From Pantanalinema rosaneae (GTDB lineage Bacteria > Cyanobacteriota > Cyanobacteriia > Leptolyngbyales > Leptolyngbyaceae): DNA of 64,000 nt. Shown here one piece after another: positions 45,069 to 53,810 of the stretch. The notes below the pieces were generated by a model. That model saw only the letters and a program-made list of their open reading frames with translations. It did no database searches and had not been told where the DNA came from. Within the stretch, counting starts at the first letter, position 1; each line of letters opens with the position of its first letter. The DNA lies in the NCBI RefSeq assembly GCF_050753385.1, contig NZ_JBLZFZ010000030.1, positions 23,617 to 87,616 of the forward strand. Direction: 5' to 3'. The translations under genes and the position numbers were made by a program.

Positions 45069-46502
45069 TTATTTGCAGACGACCCAGGTATCTTTACTAC
45101 CGCCGCCCTGGGAGGAGTTGACGACTAAAGAACCTCGTTTGAGGGCAACGCGAGTTAAGCCACCGGGATTGACATAGATCTGTTTGCCGTAAAGGATATA
45201 GGGACGCAGATCGACATGGCAGCCTTCAAAGTGGTCATTTAATAGCGTCGGTACACGGGAAAGGCAGAGCGTCGGTTGAGCAATATATTTACGGGGATGG
45301 GCTTTAATTTTGTCGGCAAATTCGTCGCGCTGCTCCTGGGTGGCATGGGGTCCAACTAACATGCCATACCCCCCGGATTCATCGGCAGCTTTGACGACTA
45401 ATTTATCCAGGTTTGCCAGCACATGATTTTGCTGTTGCGGCTCCCAACATAAATAGGTTGGCACATTACAGAGAATTGGGTCTTCATTCAGGTAATAGCG
45501 GATAATTTGGGGCACGTAGGCATAAATCACTTTATCGTCTGCCACCCCGGTTCCTAGAGCATTCGCGATCGCCAAACGTCCCGCCTGATACACCTCCATC
45601 AGCCCAGGGATTCCCAAGAGCGATTCAGGGCGAAACGCCAACGGATCGATAAATTCATCATCAATCCGACGATAAATCACATCAACTCGCTTTAATCCCT
45701 TAGTGGTTCGCATTTGCAAGTAGCCATCTGCCACCACTAAATCCCGCCCTTCGACTAGCTCCACCCCCATTTGTTGCGCCAGGAAGGAATGCTCAAAGTA
45801 GGCAGAGTTGTAGATGCCTGGTGTGAGGACAACCACCGTGGGATCGGGCAAATGCGGCGGGGCAAGATTTAAGAGCGTTTCGAGTAGGTAACTAGGATAT
45901 TCCTCGACGGGCTGAATCTGGAGATTGTTAAATACCAGGGGAAACGTCGTTTTCATTACCCGGCGATTTTCCAAGACATAGGATACCCCTGAAGGACAGC
46001 GGAGGTTGTCCTCCAGAACGTACCAGCGCCCGTCCCGATCGCGCACCAAATCCGTTCCAGTAATGTGGCACCAGATGCCTTCGGGTGGTTTTAAGCCGAC
46101 ACATTGCTTAAGGAAGCCTGACGCGGAATGAATCAATTCCGCTGGAATTACACTATCCTTGAGGATTTTCTGCTCCCCATAGATATCAGCTAAGAACTGG
46201 TTGAGCGCATAAATTCGTTGCTTCAGACCCGCTTCCAATATCTGCCAGTCCGCCATTGAGACAACGCGGGGAATGATATCGAACGGCATGATCCGCTCGG
46301 TGCCCTGACCATCGCCATAGACATTGAAAGTAACGCCCAATTTAAACAGGGCAATTTCAGCCGCCTGTTGACGACGCTGAATTTCTGGCAGTGGCAACGA
46401 ATTAATGCGATCGATCAAAGGAATCGCTTCTGGACGAGGTTGCCCCTTTGTCTCAAATAGTTCGTCATAGAAGTCCCCTGGATCGTAATCGTTGAATTGC
46501 AC
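45069..46502 (-). CDS. Circularly permuted type 2 ATP-grasp protein
   Basis: A 477-aa ligase-fold protein. Recognisable parts are YDELFETKGQPRPEAIPLID, GVTFNVYGDGQGTERIMPFDIIPR, GLKQRIYALNQFLADIYGEQ, RDGRWYVLEDNLRCPSGVSYVLENR, KLVVKAADESGGYGMLVGP and the C-terminal HVDLRPYILYG. The family presumably joins a carboxylate to an amine using ATP; substrate unknown. It is first in the operon with the alpha-E and transglutaminase proteins. The start at 46502 has no strong alternative. Confidence 0.92.
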   Translation of the reverse strand: MQFNDYDPGDFYDELFETKGQPRPEAIPLIDRINSLPLPEIQRRQQAAEIALFKLGVTFNVYGDGQGTERIMPFDIIPRVVSMADWQILEAGLKQRIYALNQFLADIYGEQKILKDSVIPAELIHSASGFLKQCVGLKPPEGIWCHITGTDLVRDRDGRWYVLEDNLRCPSGVSYVLENRRVMKTTFPLVFNNLQIQPVEEYPSYLLETLLNLAPPHLPDPTVVVLTPGIYNSAYFEHSFLAQQMGVELVEGRDLVVADGYLQMRTTKGLKRVDVIYRRIDDEFIDPLAFRPESLLGIPGLMEVYQAGRLAIANALGTGVADDKVIYAYVPQIIRYYLNEDPILCNVPTYLCWEPQQQNHVLANLDKLVVKAADESGGYGMLVGPHATQEQRDEFADKIKAHPRKYIAQPTLCLSRVPTLLNDHFEGCHVDLRPYILYGKQIYVNPGGLTRVALKRGSLVVNSSQGGGSKDTWVVCK

Positions 46503-46971
46503 AGTGATTCAGCCCAAACGAGGTGTTCTGGAATTGGCGTTGCTGAATGCAAAGATGATTTGCCCCCCTAGCCCCCCAATTCTGGGGGGAACCCATCCTT
46601 CAAAGTCCTCCAGCATTGGGGGATTTAGGGGGCTGTGTAGGGATCTAAATGCCTAGAATTCATATCTGTATTCAGCAACGCCCTGGAAGTTTACAAAATT
46701 GGCAGCGATCGCTCCCGGTCGATCGCACTAGGATCTTACCAACAGCAACTCCACTCAATGAATAGAGGGCGAGGGAGGCTAAGAACTGTCGCCTGTGATA
46801 CTAATTGCCCTATTCCCGCGATCGATTCAACGCATCCAGCGCAATGGGAACCTCCAGAATTAACCTGTTTTGGCGGATATTAAATTTTTCCATAAAAATT
46901 CTATCTTCCTCGCCGCAGAAAACTTGACACGTTTCCCTATCTAACTGTTAAGATAGGTGAGGCAAACGCGA
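46503..46971. other. 469-bp intergenic region before the tRNA-Gln pair
   Basis: Contains dispersed repeat copy B (46562-46633), some HIP1 octamers, a -35-like TTGACA (46924-46929), and a hairpin CCTATCT/AGATAGG (46936-46957) just before the tRNA. No ORF. Confidence 0.6.
46562..46633. repeat. Dispersed GC-rich palindromic repeat, copy B
   Basis: GCCCCCCTAGCCCCCCAATT and then CTGGGGGGAA on the left, and TTCAAAGTCCTCCAGCATT then GGGGGATTTAGGGGGC on the right. It is nearly identical to copy A (64-136), including the 3' half. Located upstream of the ATP-grasp gene. Confidence 0.8.
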
Positions 46972-47043
46972 TGGGGTGTCGCCAAGTGGTAAGGCAGCGG
47001 GTTTTGGTCCCGCCATTCCTAGGTTCGAATCCTAGCACCCCAG
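46972..47043 (+). tRNA. tRNA-Gln (anticodon TTG), copy 1
   Basis: A 72-nt cloverleaf. The acceptor stem is TGGGGTG/CACCCCA with discriminator G. The anticodon stem is GCGGG/CCCGC with loop TTTTGGT, so the anticodon is TTG. The T arm is CCTAG-GTTCGAAT-CCTAG. It is identical to the copy at 47127. The CCA end is not encoded. Confidence 0.97.
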
Positions 47044-47126
47044 TTAAATCACCAGACGTTAGCTATTCCTGAATGGTAATAGGCTTTGTTGCTGTGGGAA
47101 TTCTCAGGTGATTTATGCCAGCACGA

Positions 47127-47198
47127 TGGGGTGTCGCCAAGTGGTAAGGCAGCGGGTTTTGGTCCCGCCATTCCTAGGTTCGAATCCTAGCACCCCAG
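47127..47198 (+). tRNA. tRNA-Gln (anticodon TTG), copy 2
   Basis: Identical over all 72 nt to 46972-47043, with shared flanks CGA on the left and TT on the right. The 83-bp spacer does not repeat. It includes complementary AAATCACC (47046-47053) and GGTGATTT (47107-47114), so the spacer may fold back and set the two tRNAs apart for processing. Confidence 0.97.
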
Positions 47199-47225
47199 TT
47201 CAGTGGCTTCAGGGTTTCAGGTCAA

Positions 47226-47519
47226 CTACTCCCAGGTGGCGACGGGCTTGAGGACGGCGGGAATCTCCTGGTCGGGTGCAAACTCTAATTGAGTTTCACG
47301 AATCCCTAAGTAACCGGATTCCATGAATGACAGCAGCATCCGTTGCAGTGCCAACCAGACATCAGCGTCGTATTCCCAATCGCGCGATCGATACGCTTGC
47401 GCCGCGATCGACCGGAGTGCCCAGAAATAGCTGTTCCGCACCACTGAACCAGTTTTTTTGTAGGGGGGGACATCGTCCTGGTGAAGGAACAGGATTTGCT
47501 GCTCAATTCTGGCTCGCAT
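47226..47519 (-). CDS. Unknown small protein
   Basis: A 97-aa soluble protein starting MRARIEQQILFLHQDDVPPY. It is mainly helical and rich in Arg, Trp and Tyr (SYFWALRSIAAQAYRSRDWE), with no signal or membrane segment. No family recognised. It lies just past the tRNA pair on the opposite strand and reads like a genuine protein (balanced charge, conserved-looking Trp), but support is only sequence character. Confidence 0.6.
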   Translation of the reverse strand: MRARIEQQILFLHQDDVPPYKKTGSVVRNSYFWALRSIAAQAYRSRDWEYDADVWLALQRMLLSFMESGYLGIRETQLEFAPDQEIPAVLKPVATWE

Positions 47520-47593
47520 GACGTTAATCGATCAGTAAAAATGCACTATTTAGCCTAGCGCGATCGTTAGCAGAAAAGACATCTGCCTCCAGA

Positions 47594-48724
47594 TCATCCC
47601 CATAACCGCCGTCCCGGTTGACCGTTCAGCCGGTCGTGGGCATCTCGCAGCAAGGTTGGAATGTCTAGGGATTCTGGGCAGCGCGGCAGACAATCGCCAC
47701 AGTCAGTACAGCGATTGGCTTTATTGCCAGGAAACCAATGTCCGGCATTCTCAAACATCCGATAACGATATTGCCCAAATGAGGTCATCTCATAGGTGAT
47801 CGCTAGATTCCTTAGTCGCAATACCTCGGGAATCTGAATCGATTCTGGACAGGGCAGACAGTCATAGCACTGACTACAGCGATCGGTTGCCAGCATTTGT
47901 TGGAAATGGGTTTGCAGGCGATCGAAAATAGCCACTTCATCAGAGGATAATGGTTCGGTGCGATCGGCTATTGCTAAAGGACGTTCGAGTTCGGCAGGAG
48001 TTGCTGCCCCCACACTCAGCGTCGTAATCCGAGGGTCGCTGAGTAACCAGCGGGCATTCAGGTCTAGGGGGGATACAGGATGGCAGAGCGTCTCCAGAGT
48101 CGCGGAGGGAGTATAGAGCATACCGCCTTTATCCGCCGGGGAAATAATAAATACGCCCATATCCTTTTCGTGAGCTAGAGCCACGGCTGGGGCATGACGC
48201 TGGAAGAAGTAATAGTAGTGCAGGTTAATAAATTCAAATTGTTCAGTGGCGATCGTGGCCAGAATTAGCTCTAAAAAACCGTGGGTCGAAAAACCGACAT
48301 GGCGGACTCGTCCATCCGCGATCGCTCGGCGGACTGCCGCCATACAACCTTGTTCAGACCTAATCCAATCGAGATGTTCCCAGGTATTAATCCCATGAAT
48401 CGCAAGGGCATCAACATAATCCAGTCCGAGTCGGGTCAAGGATTCGTCAATGGCACAATCCATCTGGCTGGCATCTGCCATCGGCGGCAGTTTTGTCGTG
48501 ATGTAGAGGTGCGATCGCGGTTGGGGTAATCCAGCTTGGAGTGCCGCTCCCAAATACAATTCACTGTTACCGTACCCGCGTGCTGTCTCTAGATGATTAA
48601 TTCCGCGCTCGATCGCCGCTACTACCGTCTCATAGGCAACTTCTGCCGACATGAGACAGCGCATGGTTCCCAGGGAGAACACAGACAGGGGAAGATTCGT
48701 TTTGCCAAACCGTCGATATTGCAT
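47594..48724 (-). CDS. Aldo/keto reductase with C-terminal 4Fe-4S ferredoxin domain
   Basis: 376 aa. The first 270 or so residues are an AKR barrel (FGKTNLPLSVFSLGTM, YGNSELYLGAAL, LGLDYVDALAIHGIN). The C-terminus holds two cysteine clusters, CSQCYDCLPCPES and CTDCGDCLPRCPESLDIPTL, that can bind two 4Fe-4S centres. Such fused AKRs are common in anaerobes and cyanobacteria; physiological substrates are unknown. It could transfer electrons between NADPH and a carbonyl through the clusters. Confidence 0.9.
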   Translation of the reverse strand: MQYRRFGKTNLPLSVFSLGTMRCLMSAEVAYETVVAAIERGINHLETARGYGNSELYLGAALQAGLPQPRSHLYITTKLPPMADASQMDCAIDESLTRLGLDYVDALAIHGINTWEHLDWIRSEQGCMAAVRRAIADGRVRHVGFSTHGFLELILATIATEQFEFINLHYYYFFQRHAPAVALAHEKDMGVFIISPADKGGMLYTPSATLETLCHPVSPLDLNARWLLSDPRITTLSVGAATPAELERPLAIADRTEPLSSDEVAIFDRLQTHFQQMLATDRCSQCYDCLPCPESIQIPEVLRLRNLAITYEMTSFGQYRYRMFENAGHWFPGNKANRCTDCGDCLPRCPESLDIPTLLRDAHDRLNGQPGRRLWG

Positions 48725-48760
48725 AGGATAGCCGTCTTCAGTCGATCGTAAGGCGACTGA

Positions 48761-49270
48761 TTACGACTGGGCTTCTCCGCTACTAAAGCGACCCCGTTGA
48801 CTAAAATCCTCTGGACTCAGGTTAGAAATGAAATCCCGGAAGGCTTTGCGTTCAGCTTCATCCGCATCCCGATCGACGGGAATGGACGCATCGGCAATCA
48901 CTTCTTCCATCACCCAGATGGGGCTATTCGTCCGCAATGCCAGAGCGATCGCATCGCTGGGGCGGGCATCTATTTCGCGTTTGGTTTCCCCCTGCGCCAC
49001 AATCAACGAGGCATAAAACGTATTATCTTGCAAAGAATGAATTACTACTCGTTCTAAAGTCAGGTTCCATGACTCCAGCATGTTGACGAGCAGATCATGG
49101 GTCAGGGGACGAGGAGGAGCCTGATTTTCGATCGCGTTGATAATCGCCTTTGCCTGGTCTTGCCCAATATAAATTGGCAATGCTCGTCGGTCGGTGAAAT
49201 CTCTCAGGAGCACGATCGGACTGCGCGTGACGGCATCCAATGCAATTCCAGCGACTTTCATTTCAATCAT
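48761..49270 (-). CDS. DUF151 (bifunctional nuclease family) protein
   Basis: A 169-aa member of the DUF151/BFN family. It begins VAGIALDAVTRSPIVLLRD, continues ALPIYIGQDQAKAIINAIE, and has the hallmark IDARPSDAIALALRTNSPIW. The family has reported nuclease activity in plants and archaea, while in bacteria the role is unsure. ATG 49261 (MKVAGI) is an alternative start. The C-terminal tail (about 130-169) is charged. The gene is divergent from ribE. Confidence 0.9.
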   Translation of the reverse strand: MIEMKVAGIALDAVTRSPIVLLRDFTDRRALPIYIGQDQAKAIINAIENQAPPRPLTHDLLVNMLESWNLTLERVVIHSLQDNTFYASLIVAQGETKREIDARPSDAIALALRTNSPIWVMEEVIADASIPVDRDADEAERKAFRDFISNLSPEDFSQRGRFSSGEAQS

Positions 49271-49595
49271 CGTCTTAGCCTCTAGAATACCTTGCAGCGG
49301 GAACCATTAAACTTAGGACAACTGGATCAGGCGAATCATTATAATACATGTGTACTTCCTGGTCTGGGTCATCCCCAACTCCTGCCTCTAGTTAAGTACC
49401 TGATTCCAGGGTCAGGATCAACGGATCAGGGCGATCGAGGCTAACTCCCCAAGAACCCTAGCCGGAACCCAGATGAGCCAGAACATATTTCAGAGTGGGG
49501 TTGAGTCCTAGTATGCCCTGATTTATGCCCTGATCCTAAATGATCATTCTGCAAATTTGACAATGTAAAGTAGACTTCGATAACTTCACGAAACC
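49271..49595. other. 325-bp divergent region between the DUF151 gene and ribE
   Basis: No ORF and no FMN-riboswitch-like sequence recognised. A candidate ribE promoter lies at 49557-49584. Confidence 0.5.
49557..49584 (+). promoter_or_regulatory. Candidate ribE promoter
   Basis: TTGACA (49557-49562), a 16-nt spacer and GATAAC (49579-49584). The -35 is consensus and the -10 matches at four of six. The transcript would have a very short leader before ATG 49596. Confidence 0.4.
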
Positions 49596-50267
49596 ATGTT
49601 TACTGGGTTAATTCAGGGATTAGGAACTTTACAATCCCTTGGTACTGATCAACTTAAAATCACCTGTACACCCGAAAGTGCCAAATGGGTCATGCCCGAT
49701 CTGGCGATCGGAGACAGTGTTGCCGTCGATGGCGTGTGTTTAACGGTAGTGCAGATTTTAGCGCAGGGATTCGTGGCGGTGGCATCCCCCGAAACCCGCG
49801 ATCGCTCCACGTTGGGACAGAGCGACAACGCCTGGGTGAATCTGGAGACTTCGCTCCGGGTGGGTAGCAAATTAGGAGGTCATTTTGTCACTGGACATGT
49901 GGATGGCATCGGCTATCTCCAGGCTAGCGTACAAACCGCCACCTCATGGGAAATGACCTTTACTACTTCACCTCGGGTCGCCCGCTATGTGATTTCTAAG
50001 GGCAGTATTGCCGTGAATGGGGTCAGCCTAACGGTGGCAGACTGCGACCCTGAAGGCACCTGGTTTATGGTGGCAGTCATTCCCCATACCTACTCCGAAA
50101 CCAACCTGAAACACTTACATCCCGGTAGTCCAGTCAACCTGGAAGGCGACATTTTAGGCAAGTATGTCGAGAAATTCCTGCGAGTGGGACAGGTTGAGGA
50201 CGATCGCTCCTATCCCACAGATACCCCATTAACCAACACCTTTCTGGCAGAGCATGGTTACTTATAA
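49596..50267 (+). CDS. ribE: Riboflavin synthase alpha chain
   Basis: Catalyses dismutation of two 6,7-dimethyl-8-ribityllumazine molecules to riboflavin. The 223-aa protein consists of two tandem lumazine-binding barrels. The first begins MFTGLIQGLGTLQSL, with VDGVCLTVV and FVAVASPETRDRSTLG. The second begins LGGHFVTGHVDGIG, with GSIAVNGVSLTVADCD and IPHTYSETNLKHL. Normal length. It stands alone; other rib genes are not in the window. Confidence 0.95.
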   Translation: MFTGLIQGLGTLQSLGTDQLKITCTPESAKWVMPDLAIGDSVAVDGVCLTVVQILAQGFVAVASPETRDRSTLGQSDNAWVNLETSLRVGSKLGGHFVTGHVDGIGYLQASVQTATSWEMTFTTSPRVARYVISKGSIAVNGVSLTVADCDPEGTWFMVAVIPHTYSETNLKHLHPGSPVNLEGDILGKYVEKFLRVGQVEDDRSYPTDTPLTNTFLAEHGYL

Positions 50268-50271
50268 CCTC

Positions 50272-50312
50272 TGCTCCCCATCTGCCTCATCTCCCTCACC
50301 GACCCCATTTCT
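50272..50312. repeat. Pyrimidine-rich intergenic tract (complement of the purine tracts)
   Basis: TGCTCCCCATCTGCCTCATC, then TCCCTCACCGACCCCATTTC, between the convergent ribE and M23 peptidase genes. The reverse complement is of the GGGAGATGAGGCAGATGGGG type seen elsewhere in the window. Confidence 0.45.
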
Positions 50313-50315
50313 GCC

Positions 50316-51488
50316 TTAGCTCTTCGGCTTACTCTGGCTCGACTGGGTTTGGGCAACCTGCATGGCTTTGACCAGTTGCGCCATCGCATACTCCAACTGA
50401 GCGCCCGCATCCAGTGCCACCCAACCATCGGCAGTCAGTTGGCGGAATTCAAAGTGCAGGTGTGGGCCGGTAGAGTTGCCCGTACTCCCCACCCGTCCGA
50501 TCACCTCACCTTGTTTCACCATCTCCCCTGGCTTGACGAAGATTTCCGACAGGTGAGCATACAGAGTTTGCTGAGTCCCTTTGTTGTGTTCCAGCGCCAC
50601 GGTTAACCCGTAGCCCCCCAGGAAGTCCGCGATCGCTACTTGTCCAGCATAGGCGGCTAACACCGGCGTTCCCATCGGGGCTGCCAGATCCGTTCCCGTA
50701 TGTAACCGCTGATCACCGCTAATGGGATGCACCCGCCACCCGAAGGCTGAGGAAATCGCGGCTGGAATGGCGAGCGGAAACACCAGCCGGACATTGCCAT
50801 TGCCCAACTGCGCTGGAGGACGTAGGGTACGCCGATAGTAGTCACGGGCTGAAGCCGTTGTTGTGCCGCCACCGACACCTAATCCCGATGAACTCGCACT
50901 GACCGTCGCCACCGAAACCGGAGATAGACTGCCCCCAAGTTGACGACTTTCAGCCCCGCCAGACCATTGACTGGTAGTAGCCGCACTCACTGGTGGTGGA
51001 CAGATGCCACTCACGGCTTGTCCCGTAGAGATGGTCATCTGACATCCCGTAGAGCGCTCACTAAACACGATCGCACTGGGAGCAGAGTAATCAGCCGTCT
51101 GTTCCGGCATCGTGGGAGCTGGAAGATTGATGATGGCTGAAGGGGCAGCACTAGGCACCACCGTACTCGGAACTGGACTAGCCGGTATATCGGCATAATC
51201 TGGAATGCTTTCCGGCGCGATCGCAGGTTCCGGAGCCCACGATTCAGGGGCGGCTGGAGCCGGGATGTAGTCTGGGGCAGGAGCCACATCGATCGGGGAG
51301 GTAGCCGGAGGGTCAGCAATGGTCAACTCATGGGTGGGACTTTGTGCCAGTACCATGCCACTGCCCAATAGACTAAGACCACCGAGCCAGCCCATTCCCT
51401 GAATTACAAGACGACGCTGGAAGGGCAAGGTTTGAACAATGCGAGCGATCGCGTTTCCGGTCATGGGAGATTCCTGAATCGTGGACAA
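50316..51488 (-). CDS. M23-family peptidoglycan endopeptidase
   Basis: 390 aa. An N-terminal transmembrane or signal segment (VIQGMGWLGGLSLLGSGMVLAQ, about 28-49) is followed by a long Pro/Ala/Ser-rich linker. The zinc peptidase domain starts near residue 240: GWRVHPISGDQRLHTGTDLAA (first His and Asp) and STGNSTGPHLHFEFR (HxH). All metal ligands are present, so it likely cleaves peptidoglycan cross-bridges in the periplasm. Regulators such as LysM or coiled-coil parts are absent. ATG 51467 (MTGNAI) is an alternative start. Confidence 0.9.
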   Translation of the reverse strand: MSTIQESPMTGNAIARIVQTLPFQRRLVIQGMGWLGGLSLLGSGMVLAQSPTHELTIADPPATSPIDVAPAPDYIPAPAAPESWAPEPAIAPESIPDYADIPASPVPSTVVPSAAPSAIINLPAPTMPEQTADYSAPSAIVFSERSTGCQMTISTGQAVSGICPPPVSAATTSQWSGGAESRQLGGSLSPVSVATVSASSSGLGVGGGTTTASARDYYRRTLRPPAQLGNGNVRLVFPLAIPAAISSAFGWRVHPISGDQRLHTGTDLAAPMGTPVLAAYAGQVAIADFLGGYGLTVALEHNKGTQQTLYAHLSEIFVKPGEMVKQGEVIGRVGSTGNSTGPHLHFEFRQLTADGWVALDAGAQLEYAMAQLVKAMQVAQTQSSQSKPKS

Positions 51489-51566
51489 GTTACTCTGACT
51501 GGCTTAAGTCGTGAATACAGATGAAAAAGTTCCAGTCAAAAGCAGGAGTATTCTATCAGTAGTGAA

Positions 51567-52430
51567 CTATAGCGGGTAGCCCAGACTGATTGTACTCGGC
51601 TTAAGTAGAACTTCTAAATTAGACGCTATGTGAGGAGATGTAGAGTTGGCTGTGGCAGTCGCCGGAAGCTGAACTCGTAACTCACCCGTCGCTGTGACCC
51701 CCACAATCTTACCGGACTGTCCGTTCATGACGATCGGGCGATCGCGGTGTGCCAGTAACTCAAAATATTCCGGCAGGATGGCATCAATCCCTTGCTGTTG
51801 CCAACGTTCATACCCCGATAACACCCCGTAGGCAGTCAGCGCTGCCAGCAGTTCTAAGGATTCAATCAATGGAATAGGGGAATTAGCTAACACCGATTGC
51901 AGATTAATGCCGGTTTCTGGAACTGGGTTCGTCCAATTAATCCCGACTCCGACCACCGCTTTGGTAATCCGTCCCTGCTGGAGCCGAGTTTCTGTGAGAA
52001 TGCCCCCCAGTTTGCGCCCCTGTAGAACCAGATCATTCAACCATTTCAGCCCGATCGCGATCGCGTCTGTCGTGCCACTCAGTTTGGCAGGTAGTGCTCG
52101 TAAGGTCGCCGCAATGCCCCAGGCAGTACAGAGGGTTAATTGAGCCGCTTGGGGGGCAGGAACATCCGGCGACAGAATCATCGAAAGATAGAGTCCGCCG
52201 GGAGCCGATGTCCACTGTCGTCCCCATTGTCCGCGTCCTGCCGTTTGTTCTAACGCGATCACCGTGGTCGCGATCGCTGCCCCTTGCTCCAACAATTCCC
52301 ATGCCATTTGATTGGTTGAGGGCAGGGTAGAAAACACGTAAAGTGTGGGTTGAGCGACTAACGGCTGACCAGCACAGGCCTGCACAATCTGATAGGCTGC
52401 CTGAAACCGTTCCTGATTAAATCCAGTCAT
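51567..52430 (-). CDS. birA: Biotin-[acetyl-CoA-carboxylase] ligase
   Basis: Activates biotin with ATP and attaches it to the carboxyl carrier protein of acetyl-CoA carboxylase. The 287-aa protein is a monofunctional (group I) ligase without an N-terminal HTH. The biotinyl-AMP loop appears as GRGQWGRQWTSAPGGLYLSM, with GLKWLNDLVLQGRKLGGIL and VVGVGINW following. The C-terminal SH3-like part is present (GKIVGVTATGELRVQ). It is divergent from pgeF. Confidence 0.93.
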   Translation of the reverse strand: MTGFNQERFQAAYQIVQACAGQPLVAQPTLYVFSTLPSTNQMAWELLEQGAAIATTVIALEQTAGRGQWGRQWTSAPGGLYLSMILSPDVPAPQAAQLTLCTAWGIAATLRALPAKLSGTTDAIAIGLKWLNDLVLQGRKLGGILTETRLQQGRITKAVVGVGINWTNPVPETGINLQSVLANSPIPLIESLELLAALTAYGVLSGYERWQQQGIDAILPEYFELLAHRDRPIVMNGQSGKIVGVTATGELRVQLPATATANSTSPHIASNLEVLLKPSTISLGYPL

Positions 52431-52622
52431 AAAAGGTGGAGTAGCACACGACGATCAGCCGCACCCGGCAACGCTAACATTCAATGGTATGCCGAAAAGT
52501 CCTCAATTGCCTCGCCCCAAACCATTTCAGGCCGTCAGGACAGAGCAGAGCTATCTTCTACCCCAGGCGATCGACCTCCATTTAGCGACCGAGTACAGTA
52601 AACCCTTACTTTCCAATCACTC

Positions 52623-53399
52623 ATGCATACCTGGCATTGGCAGACCTGGAACGACCTTCCCTATCTCACCTGTAGCCTACTCCAACCCTGGCAGCATGGC
52701 TTTTTCACCCAACAGTTTGCTCCACGACCGCCGGAAGAACTGACCAAAGTTCTCCACCCATTGGCGCAACCCTATCGGGTCAAACAGGTACATGGCAACA
52801 CGGTGCTGACTCCGTCTGAAATCACTGAACAGCCACCTGCCGAGAGCGATCGTCCGGCGGCTGATGGCTTGGTTACAGAACAAACCGATCAAGCGGTTTG
52901 GGTTTGTACCGCCGACTGTACGCCAGTATTAATCGCGGACACTGCTACCGGACAGGTTGCTGCCGTTCATGCGGGCTGGCGAGGGACGGCTCAAAAAATC
53001 GTGCCGCAGGCGATCGGGCGACTCCAGGATCAGGGTAGTCAATTAAGTAACCTGCGGATTGCGTTAGGGCCGGCGATCGCAGGGGATGTGTATCAAGTCT
53101 CAGAAGAGGTTGCCGTGGAGGTGGGTGCATCTGTCGCCCCGGTCAATCCTGACAACATAGCTGCATCCCTGGAATTGCTCCGTCAGTTACCTGAGCCACC
53201 AGTGTTAGACGACCCAGAGCCAGGACGAGTTCGGTTAGATGTGCGCCGCGTCAATGTATTGCAACTGGAACAACTAGGCATTACCCCCGAGCAAATTGCG
53301 ATCGCGCCTCACTGCACGTATCAGGATGCCAGCTATTTCTTCTCCTATCGCCGTAGCCGGGAGAAAAAAGCCCAATGGTCAGGCATTGTCAGTTTTTAA
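52623..53399 (+). CDS. pgeF: Peptidoglycan editing factor PgeF (laccase-domain, YfiH family)
   Basis: A 258-aa protein of the multicopper-polyphenol-oxidase-like family. Metal-site parts are RVKQVHGNTVL, VCTADCTPVLI and AAVHAGWRGTAQ, plus GPAIAGDVYQVSEEV and the C-terminal APHCTYQDASYFFSYRR. Members remove wrongly incorporated amino acids from peptidoglycan precursors, and purine nucleoside activity has also been reported. Start ATG 52623 (MHTWHWQTW) matches the family opening. It stands alone. Confidence 0.9.
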   Translation: MHTWHWQTWNDLPYLTCSLLQPWQHGFFTQQFAPRPPEELTKVLHPLAQPYRVKQVHGNTVLTPSEITEQPPAESDRPAADGLVTEQTDQAVWVCTADCTPVLIADTATGQVAAVHAGWRGTAQKIVPQAIGRLQDQGSQLSNLRIALGPAIAGDVYQVSEEVAVEVGASVAPVNPDNIAASLELLRQLPEPPVLDDPEPGRVRLDVRRVNVLQLEQLGITPEQIAIAPHCTYQDASYFFSYRRSREKKAQWSGIVSF

Positions 53400-53523
53400 G
53401 CCAGCCATTTTTGCCTGGTAAAGTAAAAGCTTAAACAAATAAATTTCTGGTGTCGAAATAGACATTGCATTACGCGATCAATCCAGGCAAATTCATTGGA
53501 TAGTGCCGCGATCGCTGACTCAG

Positions 53524-53559
53524 AAAAAAAGCTGGTGGAGTATGACTATGGCTCCACCA
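53524..53559 (-). terminator. Rho-independent terminator of the 50-aa gene
   Basis: TGGTGGAG (53533-53540) and CTCCACCA (53552-53559) form a perfect 8-bp stem with an 11-nt loop. On the minus strand it is followed by GC and seven Ts (complement of 53524-53530). It ends the small gene at 53658-53810, about 100 nt after its stop. Confidence 0.75.
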
Positions 53560-53657
53560 ACTTTTCAGCATTTGCTGATTGGACTCACAAAAACCAGGAG
53601 ACAATCTACTTGACTACTCTAAACACTCATCTATTTCAATTTGGGAATGATTCGCTA

Positions 53658-53810
53658 CTACCAATCGGCGGTTTTCTCATCCTTGTTCGGTTCGCCATCA
53701 AAGGGTTGGACACCAATATTGGGGTAAGCATCATCATTAGGTGCGAAGATCCGAGTTACGGCTTCGGAAACGTATTGAATGGCGTTTTCAATGAATTTGG
53801 GAATACTCAT
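53658..53810 (-). CDS. 50-aa acidic protein
   Basis: The ATG at 53810 on the minus strand starts MSIPKFIENAIQYVSEAVTR and continues IFAPNDDAYPNIGVQPFDGE, then PNKDEKTADW. The Shine-Dalgarno GAGGTGAG sits 4-5 nt before the ATG and a proper terminator lies downstream. The first 20 residues can form an amphipathic helix. The second half is acidic with a distinctive NDDxYPxxGVQPF motif, which I believe recurs in small cyanobacterial proteins without a known role. The opposite-strand frame over the same region (53496-53858) is a shadow. This is one of the better supported small genes here. Confidence 0.8.
   Translation of the reverse strand: MSIPKFIENAIQYVSEAVTRIFAPNDDAYPNIGVQPFDGEPNKDEKTADW

Noticed and set aside
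49271..49595. FMN riboswitch upstream of ribE
   Set aside because: No conserved FMN-aptamer blocks could be seen and the inferred leader is too short.
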